This document shows positions 8,428-17,426 of a stretch of 40,214 bases of DNA, piece by piece. Each line of letters begins with the position of its first letter. Position 1 is the stretch's first letter. The notes beneath the pieces are model-generated. The model saw nothing but the letters and a program-made list of their open reading frames with translations, was not told the DNA's origin and did no database searches. The position numbers and the translations under genes were made by a program. The stretch is from positions 1 through 40,214 of the forward strand of contig DXWV01000029.1 in the NCBI GenBank assembly GCA_019416685.1, given 5' to 3'. The stretch comes from Bacteroides sp. (GTDB taxonomy: Bacteria; Bacteroidota; Bacteroidia; Bacteroidales; Bacteroidaceae).

Positions 8428-10380
8428 TTAATAGACGCTTGCTTTATGTACCGATTTTTTTCCCGAGATACTATCCTCCACAACTACAGTATAGATACCA
8501 TTGTCTACAGTATAACGGTCATTACCTTTTAAACGGTTTTGTATTACTAATCTGCCGGACAGGTCGAATATCATCACTCTGCAATTCGATGTGCTTGTTG
8601 ATACTTCGATGGCACCGTGGTCTCCCCATACCCTGATAGCTTCCTGTTGATAGTCTTTCAGTCCGGTACCGGTAGAAACAGTAAGTGTATATTCGGCAAA
8701 TCCAACGTTTCCATCAGCGTCTTTCATGCTGATCACAATCGGATAAATTCCTGTAGTAGTACTTGTTCCACTTAATTCGCCGGTTGCCGGATTCAGATTG
8801 AGCCCTTCGGGAAGAGTACCATAATATAGTGTGAATTCGGCATCACCATTGGCATTTTCTGCATTAATAACCTGACTGAAAGCCGTACCGGGTTTAATGA
8901 CAGATAATACAGCCGGAGTTGCGTAGATTTGCTGATAGCATAGTAAAGCTACGCTGTAATTGCTGCCGATAGTTGGTATTGTAATCGGGTCGCCAAACAG
9001 GTTTACGGGAGAAGCCGTACCGCCACTACGGGTAGATATCATATCGGCCACATATAATAACCCTTCATTTCCTACTACCATAGCCATCGCGCCTTCCCGG
9101 GTAGCATCTCCTACGCGGTGTCCTATCAGTACTTCGCCTTTTGATGATAATTTCATCAGATACATATCCTGTCCCCCTTTAGCTTTAGAAGGGAACTGTC
9201 TTGCCTCGTCTTCTGTATCCGGATTAAAGTAATAAGTTCCAAAAGAAGTACCGGCGTTCCATATCGAGCCATCTTTGTCTATGGCAACTGTTTTGACATC
9301 TGTCGGTTGGTTGATACTGCCTGCTATATAATTCCATTGATAGTTTCCGTTTGTGTCAAAAGAGACAATCAACATACTGTTCCAACTTCCGGAAGTGTCC
9401 AGGGTCTTCATGGTCACTTCGGGTGCATTATCCACAACCAGATCTTCGCTTCGTATCACACCACCGATGACTACCTGATTGCCGGCTACATCCATGGCAT
9501 TAATATCGTCTAATTTACTACCTGTTAAACTGCGTGCCCAAATCAGATTTCCGTCAGCTGAATATTTAACCAGGAAATTGTCTGTGTTTTCTACAGAAGC
9601 TGCCGTCATAGATTGTATTTCGAATTGAATGGTTCCGCTGAATGTTCCGGCTGCATATATTCCCCCTTCTTCATCTACAGATATAAGATTTCCCGTTCCT
9701 GTTCCGCTTCCCGACATTGTTTTTGCCCAGATCAGATTAGCGTTACTGTCGTATTTGGCGATAAAGAAAGCGAGTTCGGAATCACCGGATGAAATTTCTG
9801 AGTTACCTCCGTTTATATCCAGATTTAAATTTCCGGTGAAAGCTCCGGTGATGACAAAACTTCCATCATTTTGATTTACTGCTATACTTTTAATAACAGG
9901 TTCTATGCCGGAAGCGGTACCTTTCAGCCAAAGAGGATTTCCGGTCGCATCGTATTTAGCGATCAGGAAATCTTTATAGTCGGATTCTATTTTAAATGTT
10001 TCGGAGATTTGAGCGTCGGATTCAAAATTGCCTACGACGTAAGAGTTGCCTGAGGCGTCTGTGGCAACACTTTGTATAATAACCGAACCGGATGTACTTT
10101 TAATGGATGAGGCAAATACGCATTGTTTATTGGGGGTAAACTTGGCTATGTATGCATCCATTACGGTGGAGCTTCCTGTTACTTCTTTATCACCGATTGT
10201 CATTTCTGCTCCGGTGAAACAACCTGTGAGGTATACATTGTTATCGGCATCTATAGCCATACTTTTGGCTGAAGTTTCTACATCGGCAATTCCAAATTGG
10301 CTACTCCATAAATATTTCTGAGAAAAACCGGTTAAACAGTTCATTACCAATACTGTGAAAAGGAAAAGTCTTGTTTTCAT
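8428..10380 (-). CDS. Secreted SBBP-type beta-propeller protein with Ig-like and C-terminal tail domains
   Basis: This 650-residue protein has a signal peptide (1-20, ending TGFSQ). Residues about 25-470 contain at least six recurring units of about 60 residues with the pattern DxxGNxYxxGxFxG followed by FLIAKYDxxGNPLW, as in SBBP beta-propeller repeats. A He_PIG-like putative Ig segment follows (YYGTLPEGLNLNPATGELSGT), and then a C-terminal tail (CRVMIFDLSGRLVIQ ... GIYTVVVEDSISGKKSV) resembling type-IX-type sorting domains. There is no lipobox, unlike SusE/SusF. It lies 94 bp downstream of the SusD gene, so a surface substrate-binding or scaffolding function is the likely role. No catalytic residues could be recognised. 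Confidence 0.75.
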   Translation of the reverse strand: MKTRLFLFTVLVMNCLTGFSQKYLWSSQFGIADVETSAKSMAIDADNNVYLTGCFTGAEMTIGDKEVTGSSTVMDAYIAKFTPNKQCVFASSIKSTSGSVIIQSVATDASGNSYVVGNFESDAQISETFKIESDYKDFLIAKYDATGNPLWLKGTASGIEPVIKSIAVNQNDGSFVITGAFTGNLNLDINGGNSEISSGDSELAFFIAKYDSNANLIWAKTMSGSGTGTGNLISVDEEGGIYAAGTFSGTIQFEIQSMTAASVENTDNFLVKYSADGNLIWARSLTGSKLDDINAMDVAGNQVVIGGVIRSEDLVVDNAPEVTMKTLDTSGSWNSMLIVSFDTNGNYQWNYIAGSINQPTDVKTVAIDKDGSIWNAGTSFGTYYFNPDTEDEARQFPSKAKGGQDMYLMKLSSKGEVLIGHRVGDATREGAMAMVVGNEGLLYVADMISTRSGGTASPVNLFGDPITIPTIGSNYSVALLCYQQIYATPAVLSVIKPGTAFSQVINAENANGDAEFTLYYGTLPEGLNLNPATGELSGTSTTTGIYPIVISMKDADGNVGFAEYTLTVSTGTGLKDYQQEAIRVWGDHGAIEVSTSTSNCRVMIFDLSGRLVIQNRLKGNDRYTVDNGIYTVVVEDSISGKKSVHKASVY

Positions 10381-10474
10381 AATTGTAATAATTTTAATTT
10401 ATAGGTATAGCAAGGACCAACAGAGAGAGTTGACTCCCTGCGGAAAAGTTTTTAAATAAAATAGTATTCGGATT

Positions 10475-11953
10475 TTAGTATCCGTCGTTCTGATACATTC
10501 CGGATGGATTTATGGACACTTCCCGCCAAGGTATAGGAAGTAGTAAATCGCGTTTGGAACACCCCTGTACCGATTTACTGCTCAGGAACTCTACCAGGTC
10601 ACTGGGCTTATAAAACCGGAGAAGATCAAACCAGCGATGGTTTTCAAAAGCCAATTCGATACGCCGTTCGTGCAGAATGACCTCTTTGAGAGTGGGATAG
10701 GCTGTTTTGTACGTTTCAGAGGCCTGATCGTAAGGTTTTAATTTGGCACGGGTACGAATCATATCAATATAAGTAATGGCTTCGGGTTCTAAGTTGAGAG
10801 CCTCATTTACTTCGGCAAGCATCAGAATAACATCGGCATAACGTAACACTATCCAGCAAGAACCGCCACGGCCTTGCGAATCTCCTAAATCTACATATTT
10901 GTTGACATAGGGAGTTGTTCCGTAGGTCTTGTACGAAACCACTTTGCGCATATCACCGGTTTCATATTCCTTAGTCAGGTCATTTTCCGGAATATTATCT
11001 CCCAAACCTTGCGACTGGGAAATAATTCCTGTGGCATTGAGTGGCTGAAAATTTTTCGCAAAGTAAGAGCCTTCGTCGGTTCCTTGCAAATACATTACCT
11101 GAAATATAATTTCATTGCAGGTAATATTGGCGACACCGAATACTTTACCATAGGCGATGTCTTCCAGTTTTCCGAACGGGCGAACGTTGTAAGCAGCTTC
11201 GAGGGCTTCTTTAGCCAATTGAAGATAGTCTTGAGTACCCCCATTATTTAGCCGTTTGGCCATTGTAAGGTATACTTTTCCTAATAAAGCATATCCGGCT
11301 GTTTTGGAGGCACGTCCGAAATTGGGATTGTTTCCGTCAAATCCCCAATTGTCCGGCAGTTGGCTTTGAGTTACAAATTCCAGGTCTTTTACAATGAAGT
11401 CATAAACTTCGGTTATCGGACGACGACTGTATTTGAGGACTTCCGCTTCACTGTTTAATTGTTTGTCTACAATAGGAACATCACCAAACAGTTGTGACAG
11501 GTTATAGTAGGACAAAGCACGCAAAAAACGGGCTTCTGCTTTGTATTGGCTTTTTTTCTCATCGCTCATCGGTACGCCGTCGATGTAATCGAGCACAACG
11601 TTACTGCGGTAGATACAAGTGAACATTCCGTACCAGGCCCGTTGTACCTCTGCATTGCTCGATGTCAGGTTATATACGTCAAAATCATTGTATATACCCG
11701 AATTGGCTGTTTTGGATGCCAAGGTGGTATTGTCGGATCTGATTTCAGTCCAATAATACATATTATTGTAATAATTTGTTTTTAACCCGTCATAGGCGGC
11801 GTTTAACGCCTGATACATATCATCTTCAGTTTTATAGAAGTCTTTCTTATTGAGTTTATCAGGGTCGGAACGTTCTAAGAAGTCACAGGCGGTAAATCCC
11901 GTAATCAAACAACTAAAGAGGATTATATTCTTTATTAATTTTATCTTTTTCAT
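10475..11953 (-). CDS. RagB/SusD-family nutrient-binding outer-membrane lipoprotein
   Basis: This is a surface lipoprotein that caps the SusC-type transporter and binds the incoming substrate. A type-II signal with lipobox FTAC puts the lipidated cysteine at residue 23. Family hallmarks include the N-terminal SDPDKLNKKDFYKTEDDMYQALNAAY-type segment, the LRALSYYNL helix with TPR-like repeats, ILMLAEVNEAL, IRTRAKL, and the C-terminal ERRIELAFENHRWFDLLRF and LLPIPWREV blocks. Its 492 residues are normal for the family. It starts 15 bp after the SusC-like gene. Binding specificity cannot be read from the sequence. Confidence 0.95.
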   Translation of the reverse strand: MKKIKLIKNIILFSCLITGFTACDFLERSDPDKLNKKDFYKTEDDMYQALNAAYDGLKTNYYNNMYYWTEIRSDNTTLASKTANSGIYNDFDVYNLTSSNAEVQRAWYGMFTCIYRSNVVLDYIDGVPMSDEKKSQYKAEARFLRALSYYNLSQLFGDVPIVDKQLNSEAEVLKYSRRPITEVYDFIVKDLEFVTQSQLPDNWGFDGNNPNFGRASKTAGYALLGKVYLTMAKRLNNGGTQDYLQLAKEALEAAYNVRPFGKLEDIAYGKVFGVANITCNEIIFQVMYLQGTDEGSYFAKNFQPLNATGIISQSQGLGDNIPENDLTKEYETGDMRKVVSYKTYGTTPYVNKYVDLGDSQGRGGSCWIVLRYADVILMLAEVNEALNLEPEAITYIDMIRTRAKLKPYDQASETYKTAYPTLKEVILHERRIELAFENHRWFDLLRFYKPSDLVEFLSSKSVQGCSKRDLLLPIPWREVSINPSGMYQNDGY

Positions 11954-11968
11954 AATGCGATCCTGTTT

Positions 11969-14900
11969 TTAAAATGATAGTTTACAACCAAAATTATAGG
12001 CTCGTGCCAGTGGATAAGTTCCCCAGTCGAAACCCGGCATCAGATTGCCCGATTTGTAATTTACATCCGGGTTATAGCCTATGTAATCGGTTATCGTAAA
12101 TGCATTGTCAACAGAGGCAAAAAGTGAGATACCTCTTAATTTTATTTTTTCTACCCATTTTTGAGGCAGGTTATAGTTTATAGTGATGTTGGTACAACGA
12201 AAGTATGATGCATCGTTCACCATATAGGATGACACCCCATAGGTGTTTTTGTTAGTGGTGGCAATATTGGCACGATACATAGCCGGATTGGGATTAGTGA
12301 CGGCATTGTAACGGTCGGCTGCCAATGCAAACTGATTACACGTACCTTCCATATTCAGCAAGTAGTAATTCTGGAAACTGATAACCTGTGCTCCCTGTAC
12401 TCCCGAAAAGGAGGCGCTTAAGCTTAATCCTTTATAGCTGATATTGGTGCTGAACCCATAAGTGAAATCCGGATAATTATCTCCTAATATTTCCCGGTCA
12501 TCATCTGTGATTTTACCATCATTATTGACATCTTTCCATTTGGCATCACCCGGTTGTACATTTTCATAGTTCCATACGGCCGGGCCGGTGAGCTGATAAC
12601 CTTCTTCGCCAATGTGTTGTTTATCTACCAATATCCGTTGATACTCTTCTTCTGAAATTACTCCGAGACTGTTCAGCCCATAAAAAGAACCGATGGGTTT
12701 TCCAACCATTGTTATGTGGCTGATGGCACTTCTTTCTCCAATACTGACAATGGATTGAGAGTCAGGTAACGAAAGTACTTTATTCCGGTTCAGAGAAAGA
12801 TTGGCTCCTATATTCCAGTTTACAACTCCGGTAAGGATACGGCCGTCAACCTGAATATCGAAGCCTGTGTTGCGTATTTTGGCATTGGACAGGTTTGACT
12901 TATATTGGGTTGCTCCGGCAATAGCCGATACCGGCTTATTGAACAATAAGTCATTTGAGGTACTGTTGTAATAGTTGGCAGACAGTGTGATGCGGTTTCT
13001 AAGGAAACTCAAGTCCATTCCTACATTATACTGATCTGTTTTTTCCCAGCCCAGTAAGTTATCGACGAAAGCACTTGGATAACGTGTGGGAACGATCTGC
13101 CCGCCTAATACGTAGCCGCCTAAATTGCTCATATACCCTACATGTTCGTAATTTCCTATGTTATTATTACCGCTGATACCCCAGCTTGCTCTTAGCTTTG
13201 CTCCGAAATTTTCTCCGATGTGATTCGTCCAGAAGTCTTCATTAGATATATTCCAACCTAAAGCAACGGACGGGAACATACCCCATCGATTGTCTTTTCC
13301 AAAACGGGATGAACCGTCACCACGCAGAGAGCCGGTAAATGTATAACGGTCTTTCCAGGAGTACACTACACGTCCGAATACAGACATCATGGCCCAATCG
13401 AACTTATCGGTATCTCCCCAACTGTCTCCGGGAGCAGTTCCATGGGCACTTAATTCCCGAATCGTGTCATCTACAAAGTTGCGGGCACCGATGGAAGAGT
13501 TATCATATACTTTTTCCTGCATAGAGTAACCTCCTAAAATATTTATCCCATGATCTCCGAAGGTACGGTTGTAATTAAGGGTTGCTTCCAATATCCAGTC
13601 AAGATTGGTTTGAGTACTGTAAGAAGCCCTTGAAAGCCTTTGATCGCCTACATATCCGCTACCGGCCGTTGTTCCGTCGGTGTTCATGATAGTACCTCCT
13701 ACTGTCGATGGGCGGTAATAACTTTCTGTCTGGGATATGTATTGCATTCCGGAATAGATCTTTGCTTTTAGGCCTTTTACAATTTCCAGGTCCAGATATC
13801 CTGAGACGGATGACATATATCTTTTTTGGAAATCTTCAATCTCATGTGCCAAGGCAACCGGATTTTCGGCCGGTGCTATGGAATATTTTTTCGCATACTG
13901 CATCTGTTGGTCTACAGCATATGAACCATCTGTATTATATACCGGGAATTGCGGGAACATCACGAGAGCACTCATAATGATACCGTCATTGTAATGACGT
14001 CCTTCTGCTTGTACAATTCGGTTTTTGGTATAGGAAGCTGAGGTGTTAACCCCTATACTCAAACGATCAGTCAGTTTACCGTCAATGTTGAAGCGCGTTG
14101 TAAACCGGTGATGATAAGATGGTGCGATAATACCGTCTTGTTCCAGATATCCGGCACTGGCCATATACTTTACCCGGTCATTACCACCGGTAATATTCAG
14201 ATTGTGCTTCATAATGGGGGCTGTGGAGAATATAGCATCCTGCCAGTCTGTATTATAAGCCGGTTCGATGGGTTGTCCTGTTTCGAAGTTGAAGAAGATA
14301 TCGGGGATCTGGAAAATCTTTCCACTGGTTGCTCCTGCAACAGACATACGGTACTCATTATTATGTAACGGACTGTATTCCTTCCCGTTTTTGATACACC
14401 AGTCACGATAGGCATTGTTAGCACTTTCTATTGAGAAATCGCGCATACCATAAGCGTCCAGCATTTTTATTTTGTGATCTACCTGTTGAAAACCGTATTG
14501 AAAATCATATTCTACTTTTGCTCGTCCGCTGTTTGTGCCTCTTTTGGTTGTTATTAAAACAACGCCTCCGGCTGCACGTGAACCATAGATAGCTGCTGAT
14601 GCTGCATCTTTGAGCACTTCGATGGAAGCCACATCATTCGGGTTGATATATACATCTTTTGATGCCGGGAATCCGTCAACTACATAAAGTGGCTCTGAAC
14701 CGGCATTGATAGAACCTACTCCACGAACCCGCAATGATAAACCTTCGCCCGGGCTTCCGGATGTCTGTTTAATTTCGACACCTGCGGCATGCCCTACCAA
14801 TGCTTGCTCGAGTGTTGGAGTGGTGACACTTAATTCATCCATTTTAATACTGGAGATAGCTCCTGTCACATCCGTTTTGCGGACTGCACCGTATCCGATT

Positions 14901-15553
14901 ACTACTACTTCTGAAAGTACTTTGGTATCTTCCGACATGATTACCCGTATCGGTTCTTTACCTTTGACTATTAACTCTTTCGAAGTGTACCCCAGATATG
15001 ACAATACAAGAATATCCCCTTTTTCTGCTGTAATAGTGAATTCTCCGTCCATGTTGGAGCTTGTTCCTTTGGTGGAACCTTTGATCAGGACATTGACACC
15101 TATCAAAGGAAGATTATTCTCGTCATAAACGGTTCCGGACAGCGAGAAGCTTGTTTTCTCTTTTGGTTCTTTTTGAGGAGGCTCTTTCAGAAAAATGTAG
15201 ATACTTCCGTTCCGTATCTCAAAATTTACATTTGTTTTTTGAGTTAATTCGGAAAGTACTTCTTTTACATCTTTTGCGGATGCCTGTACCGAAACCTTCA
15301 CTGACAAATCCGTGAAACTGCCGCTGTATGCTAAGCGAAGTTTAGATTGTTTGGCAACATCATTTAGTACGGTTTTTAAGGGTACGTCTTTGTACCGGAC
15401 CGAAACCTTTTGAGCACAAAGCATTCCTGTGTTGGAGAGGAATAGTATTGCTACTGTGACTTTTAGAACGAATGAATGTGATTCTTTTTTAAGAATATTA
15501 AAAAATCGAATCTTTATCATTCGTTTTCTGATAAAAACTGGCAAAATTTTCAT
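11969..15553 (-). CDS. SusC/RagA-family TonB-dependent outer-membrane transporter with STN domain
   Basis: This 1194-residue outer-membrane importer is energised by TonB. Domains in order: signal sequence (to about 48), a secretin/TonB short N-terminal (STN) domain at about 50-115 (VSVRYKDVPLKTVLNDV), a carboxypeptidase-regulatory-like domain at about 135-210 (GTVYDENNLPLIGVNVLIKG), a TonB-box region, a plug with VVDGFPASKDVYINPNDV and ASAAIYGSRAAGGVVLITTKRG, then a beta-barrel ending in an aromatic residue (CKLSF). The STN domain is typical of transporters that signal to a FecR/ECF-sigma pair, and exactly that pair lies upstream. An internal Met at residue 12 (15520) is an equally plausible start. 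The 77-bp leader is opposed by a putative antisense RNA. Confidence 0.95.
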   Translation of the reverse strand: MKILPVFIRKRMIKIRFFNILKKESHSFVLKVTVAILFLSNTGMLCAQKVSVRYKDVPLKTVLNDVAKQSKLRLAYSGSFTDLSVKVSVQASAKDVKEVLSELTQKTNVNFEIRNGSIYIFLKEPPQKEPKEKTSFSLSGTVYDENNLPLIGVNVLIKGSTKGTSSNMDGEFTITAEKGDILVLSYLGYTSKELIVKGKEPIRVIMSEDTKVLSEVVVIGYGAVRKTDVTGAISSIKMDELSVTTPTLEQALVGHAAGVEIKQTSGSPGEGLSLRVRGVGSINAGSEPLYVVDGFPASKDVYINPNDVASIEVLKDAASAAIYGSRAAGGVVLITTKRGTNSGRAKVEYDFQYGFQQVDHKIKMLDAYGMRDFSIESANNAYRDWCIKNGKEYSPLHNNEYRMSVAGATSGKIFQIPDIFFNFETGQPIEPAYNTDWQDAIFSTAPIMKHNLNITGGNDRVKYMASAGYLEQDGIIAPSYHHRFTTRFNIDGKLTDRLSIGVNTSASYTKNRIVQAEGRHYNDGIIMSALVMFPQFPVYNTDGSYAVDQQMQYAKKYSIAPAENPVALAHEIEDFQKRYMSSVSGYLDLEIVKGLKAKIYSGMQYISQTESYYRPSTVGGTIMNTDGTTAGSGYVGDQRLSRASYSTQTNLDWILEATLNYNRTFGDHGINILGGYSMQEKVYDNSSIGARNFVDDTIRELSAHGTAPGDSWGDTDKFDWAMMSVFGRVVYSWKDRYTFTGSLRGDGSSRFGKDNRWGMFPSVALGWNISNEDFWTNHIGENFGAKLRASWGISGNNNIGNYEHVGYMSNLGGYVLGGQIVPTRYPSAFVDNLLGWEKTDQYNVGMDLSFLRNRITLSANYYNSTSNDLLFNKPVSAIAGATQYKSNLSNAKIRNTGFDIQVDGRILTGVVNWNIGANLSLNRNKVLSLPDSQSIVSIGERSAISHITMVGKPIGSFYGLNSLGVISEEEYQRILVDKQHIGEEGYQLTGPAVWNYENVQPGDAKWKDVNNDGKITDDDREILGDNYPDFTYGFSTNISYKGLSLSASFSGVQGAQVISFQNYYLLNMEGTCNQFALAADRYNAVTNPNPAMYRANIATTNKNTYGVSSYMVNDASYFRCTNITINYNLPQKWVEKIKLRGISLFASVDNAFTITDYIGYNPDVNYKSGNLMPGFDWGTYPLARAYNFGCKLSF

Positions 15554-15560
15554 ACTTTTG
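15553..15560 (+). promoter_or_regulatory. Bacteroides-type -7 element (TACTTTTG) for a putative antisense RNA
   Basis: TACTTTTG fits the Bacteroides -7 consensus TAnnTTTG exactly and points away from susC. A weak -33 candidate (TCTG at 15527-15530) lies 22 bp upstream. No plus-strand open frame worth calling starts downstream; a terminator-like hairpin follows within 75 bp. Confidence 0.45.
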
Positions 15561-15565
15561 TTTTG

Positions 15566-15632
15566 AATTTTAATATGAATAAAATTGGTAGTCGATGGAA
15601 GGGCCCTATTCCTTTATTGGCTACCTTTTTTT
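15566..15632 (+). ncRNA. Putative cis-antisense small RNA opposite the susC leader
   Basis: A promoter-like element (15553-15560) and an intrinsic-terminator-like hairpin with seven T residues (15587-15632) would give a transcript of about 65 nt on the plus strand, fully complementary to the susC 5' untranslated region and reaching the fecR stop codon. Cis-encoded antisense RNAs such as DonS in Bacteroides fragilis are known to repress susC homologues in ECF-sigma-controlled PULs, and the geometry here matches. The transcription start is an estimate from the -7 element; existence of the RNA is inference. Confidence 0.5.
15587..15632 (+). terminator. Hairpin plus T7 tract in the fecR-susC gap
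   Basis: GGTAGTCGAT (15587-15596) pairs with ATTGGCTACC (15616-15625) and GGAA with TTCC inside, around a GGGCCCTA loop; TTTTTTT follows at 15626-15632. Two of the base pairs are G-U wobbles in a plus-strand RNA but become A-C mismatches in a minus-strand RNA. The structure is therefore better formed in a plus-strand transcript, which argues for a plus-strand terminator rather than a fecR terminator. Confidence 0.55.
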
Positions 15633-16635
15633 ATTTTCTTTTGTATATTAATATCTTGTCGTTGATCTTTTCATATTTAATCGGAGAAATGCGTGTTAAA
15701 TCTTCCAGAATTGAATCCAGAGGCATGTTATTAAATGATATTGTGTATATTGAATTCTCCAGAGACTGATCCATCAGTACAATTTCTTTGTTGAATTTGC
15801 GGGATAATTCTTTGGATATGTCACCAAGGCGAGTGTCTGTGAAGTATAGGCTGTTTGTCTTCCAGCCTGAGTAGTCCGACACATTTTCAAGAGAACGCTT
15901 ATGCATTGTTCCGTTTTTCTTTTCGTAGATAATTTGTTCTCCCGGAAACAATTCCAGGCTTTTCCCCCGGATATCACTTACCCGGACATGACCCTGATTT
16001 AGCGTGGTAGTAATATCCGATTCATCGGTGTATGCTTTTACATTGAATTTTGTTCCCAGTACTTTTATGTCAATTCCTGAGGTGTGTACTGTAAATGGAC
16101 GGATTTTATTTTTGGCTACTTCAAAGTAGGCTTCTCCTTCCAGTTCCACTTCCCGGCTAAATAATTTGAAACCGGGAGTATATTTTAGCCGGGAGTCAGC
16201 ATTCAATATAATTTTGGTTCCATCCTGAAAGATAATTGTTTGCATATCTCCTTTAGGAACGTATATTTCGGCAAATCGGGGAGATTGTGTTTGATTGTAA
16301 TATACGTATCCTCCGGCGGCTAATAATAAAATGGCAGGGATCCATATTGCGATGTGGCGTAACCACCATCCGATGGTTGTTTGATGGTGTTTTTTGTTTT
16401 TTTCTGCCGGGTCCGGTATACAAAGTGGCTGTATCTTTATGGATTCTGAGCTTTGCAGTTCCTCGCCCATCAAAATACGGGCAACATCTTCATCAATTAT
16501 TTCAGATAAATAAAGTTGTCCTTCCTCAGTGCCGAACCAACGGCGTATTTCAGCCCGTCGCTCCGGTGACAAAGCATCACATAAATAAAGCCGGATATCT
16601 TCGTCTGTGATTGGGTAGTGGTTTTCTGTTGTCAT
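15631..16635 (-). CDS. FecR-family anti-sigma factor / sensor
   Basis: This inner-membrane protein passes the outer-membrane transporter signal to the ECF sigma factor. The N-terminal cytoplasmic segment (1-90) has the DIRLYLCDALSPERRAEIRRW-like sigma-binding helix pattern. A single transmembrane helix is at about 92-112 (WLRHIAIWIPAILLLAAGGY). The periplasmic FecR domain follows at about 118-225, with VPKGDMQTIIFQDGTKIILNADS and the block ELEGEAYFEVAK, and then a DUF4974-like C-terminal domain. Its 334 residues are normal. It lies 135 bp after the sigma gene and 77 bp before the STN-bearing SusC gene, forming the usual three-part trans-envelope signalling cassette. Confidence 0.93.
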   Translation of the reverse strand: MTTENHYPITDEDIRLYLCDALSPERRAEIRRWFGTEEGQLYLSEIIDEDVARILMGEELQSSESIKIQPLCIPDPAEKNKKHHQTTIGWWLRHIAIWIPAILLLAAGGYVYYNQTQSPRFAEIYVPKGDMQTIIFQDGTKIILNADSRLKYTPGFKLFSREVELEGEAYFEVAKNKIRPFTVHTSGIDIKVLGTKFNVKAYTDESDITTTLNQGHVRVSDIRGKSLELFPGEQIIYEKKNGTMHKRSLENVSDYSGWKTNSLYFTDTRLGDISKELSRKFNKEIVLMDQSLENSIYTISFNNMPLDSILEDLTRISPIKYEKINDKILIYKRK

Positions 16636-16720
16636 TTTATTAGTTTTAGGTTGTAATGAGAAAAATACTCCTTACTTTCGCCTTGTATATAGAGTAAAAT
16701 CGTAGTGGAGAAAAGTATTA

Positions 16721-16758
16721 CTCGGTTTTTAATATTTAACGTTTATAAACAAACCGAG
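16721..16758 (-). other. Hairpin between the sigma-factor and fecR genes
   Basis: CTCGGTTT (16721-16728) and AAACCGAG (16751-16758) form a perfect 8-bp stem around a 22-nt A/T-rich loop that itself contains GTTTATAAAC. It lies in the 135-bp gap between the sigma and fecR genes. The following T run on the minus strand is weak, so it may be an attenuator or RNA-stability element rather than a terminator. Confidence 0.35.
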
Positions 16759-16771
16759 GTGTAGTTATAGT

Positions 16772-17359
16772 TTAGGAAAAAGAGGCACTAAGCAATACCA
16801 TGCAGATACAAATGAAATCTTTTTCGTTCAGGCTTTCACGCAATGACAATATAGCTTTATAATAGGATACTTTTACGGTGTTTACGGTAATATTGAGTTG
16901 CTCGGCTATTTCGGCATTGGATAACCCTTCGAAGATTTTCATTTGGCAAATGCGGCGTTTTTGGAGTGGCAGCAAGGTTAAAGCTTTTTGTATAGCTTCG
17001 TCACGCTGTTTTCTGTACAGGGTTTGTGTAATATTCTCTTCTTCAAAAAGCGGCATTCCCAATATTATTTCTTCTTTTTTTTCGAGAGTCAGTTGATGAT
17101 ATTTGTAGGTATTTAACAGGTGGTTTTTAAGAATGCCGTACAGGTAAGGTTCCACTCCCTGTTCTGCATCGATTTGGGCACGGGTTTCCCACAATCTCAT
17201 AAATGAGTATTGCACCGCATCTTCTGCCATTTCTTTTGATTTCAGATAACGTAATGCCAGCAGGAAAAATTGCCGGTGACACTTTACGTATATTTTGGAG
17301 AAAGCTGAATGACTACCGTTGATAAGTAATAAAACTATTTCTTTTTCTATCTTTTCCAT
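16772..17359 (-). CDS. ECF-family RNA polymerase sigma-70 factor
   Basis: This is an alternative sigma factor (195 residues) expected to switch on the adjacent susC/D operon when released by the FecR protein. Region 2 is at about 15-85 (FSKIYVKCHRQFFLLALRYLKSKEMAEDAVQYSFMRLWE) and region 4 at about 125-180 with the HTH pattern LPLQKRRICQMKIFEGLSNAEIAEQLNITVNTVKVSYYKAI. No C-terminal extra domain is present apart from a short hydrophobic tail (CICMVLLSASFS), which is unusual for a cytosolic sigma factor but short. It is transcribed divergently from the methyltransferase gene across a 267-bp gap that holds an inverted repeat and a hairpin. Confidence 0.93.
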   Translation of the reverse strand: MEKIEKEIVLLLINGSHSAFSKIYVKCHRQFFLLALRYLKSKEMAEDAVQYSFMRLWETRAQIDAEQGVEPYLYGILKNHLLNTYKYHQLTLEKKEEIILGMPLFEEENITQTLYRKQRDEAIQKALTLLPLQKRRICQMKIFEGLSNAEIAEQLNITVNTVKVSYYKAILSLRESLNEKDFICICMVLLSASFS

Positions 17360-17426
17360 GTCTAAACTTATTAAGGTATTCTGGTTGAATATGGCTACGA
17401 AGTTAAATAAAAAATCTAATATTCGT

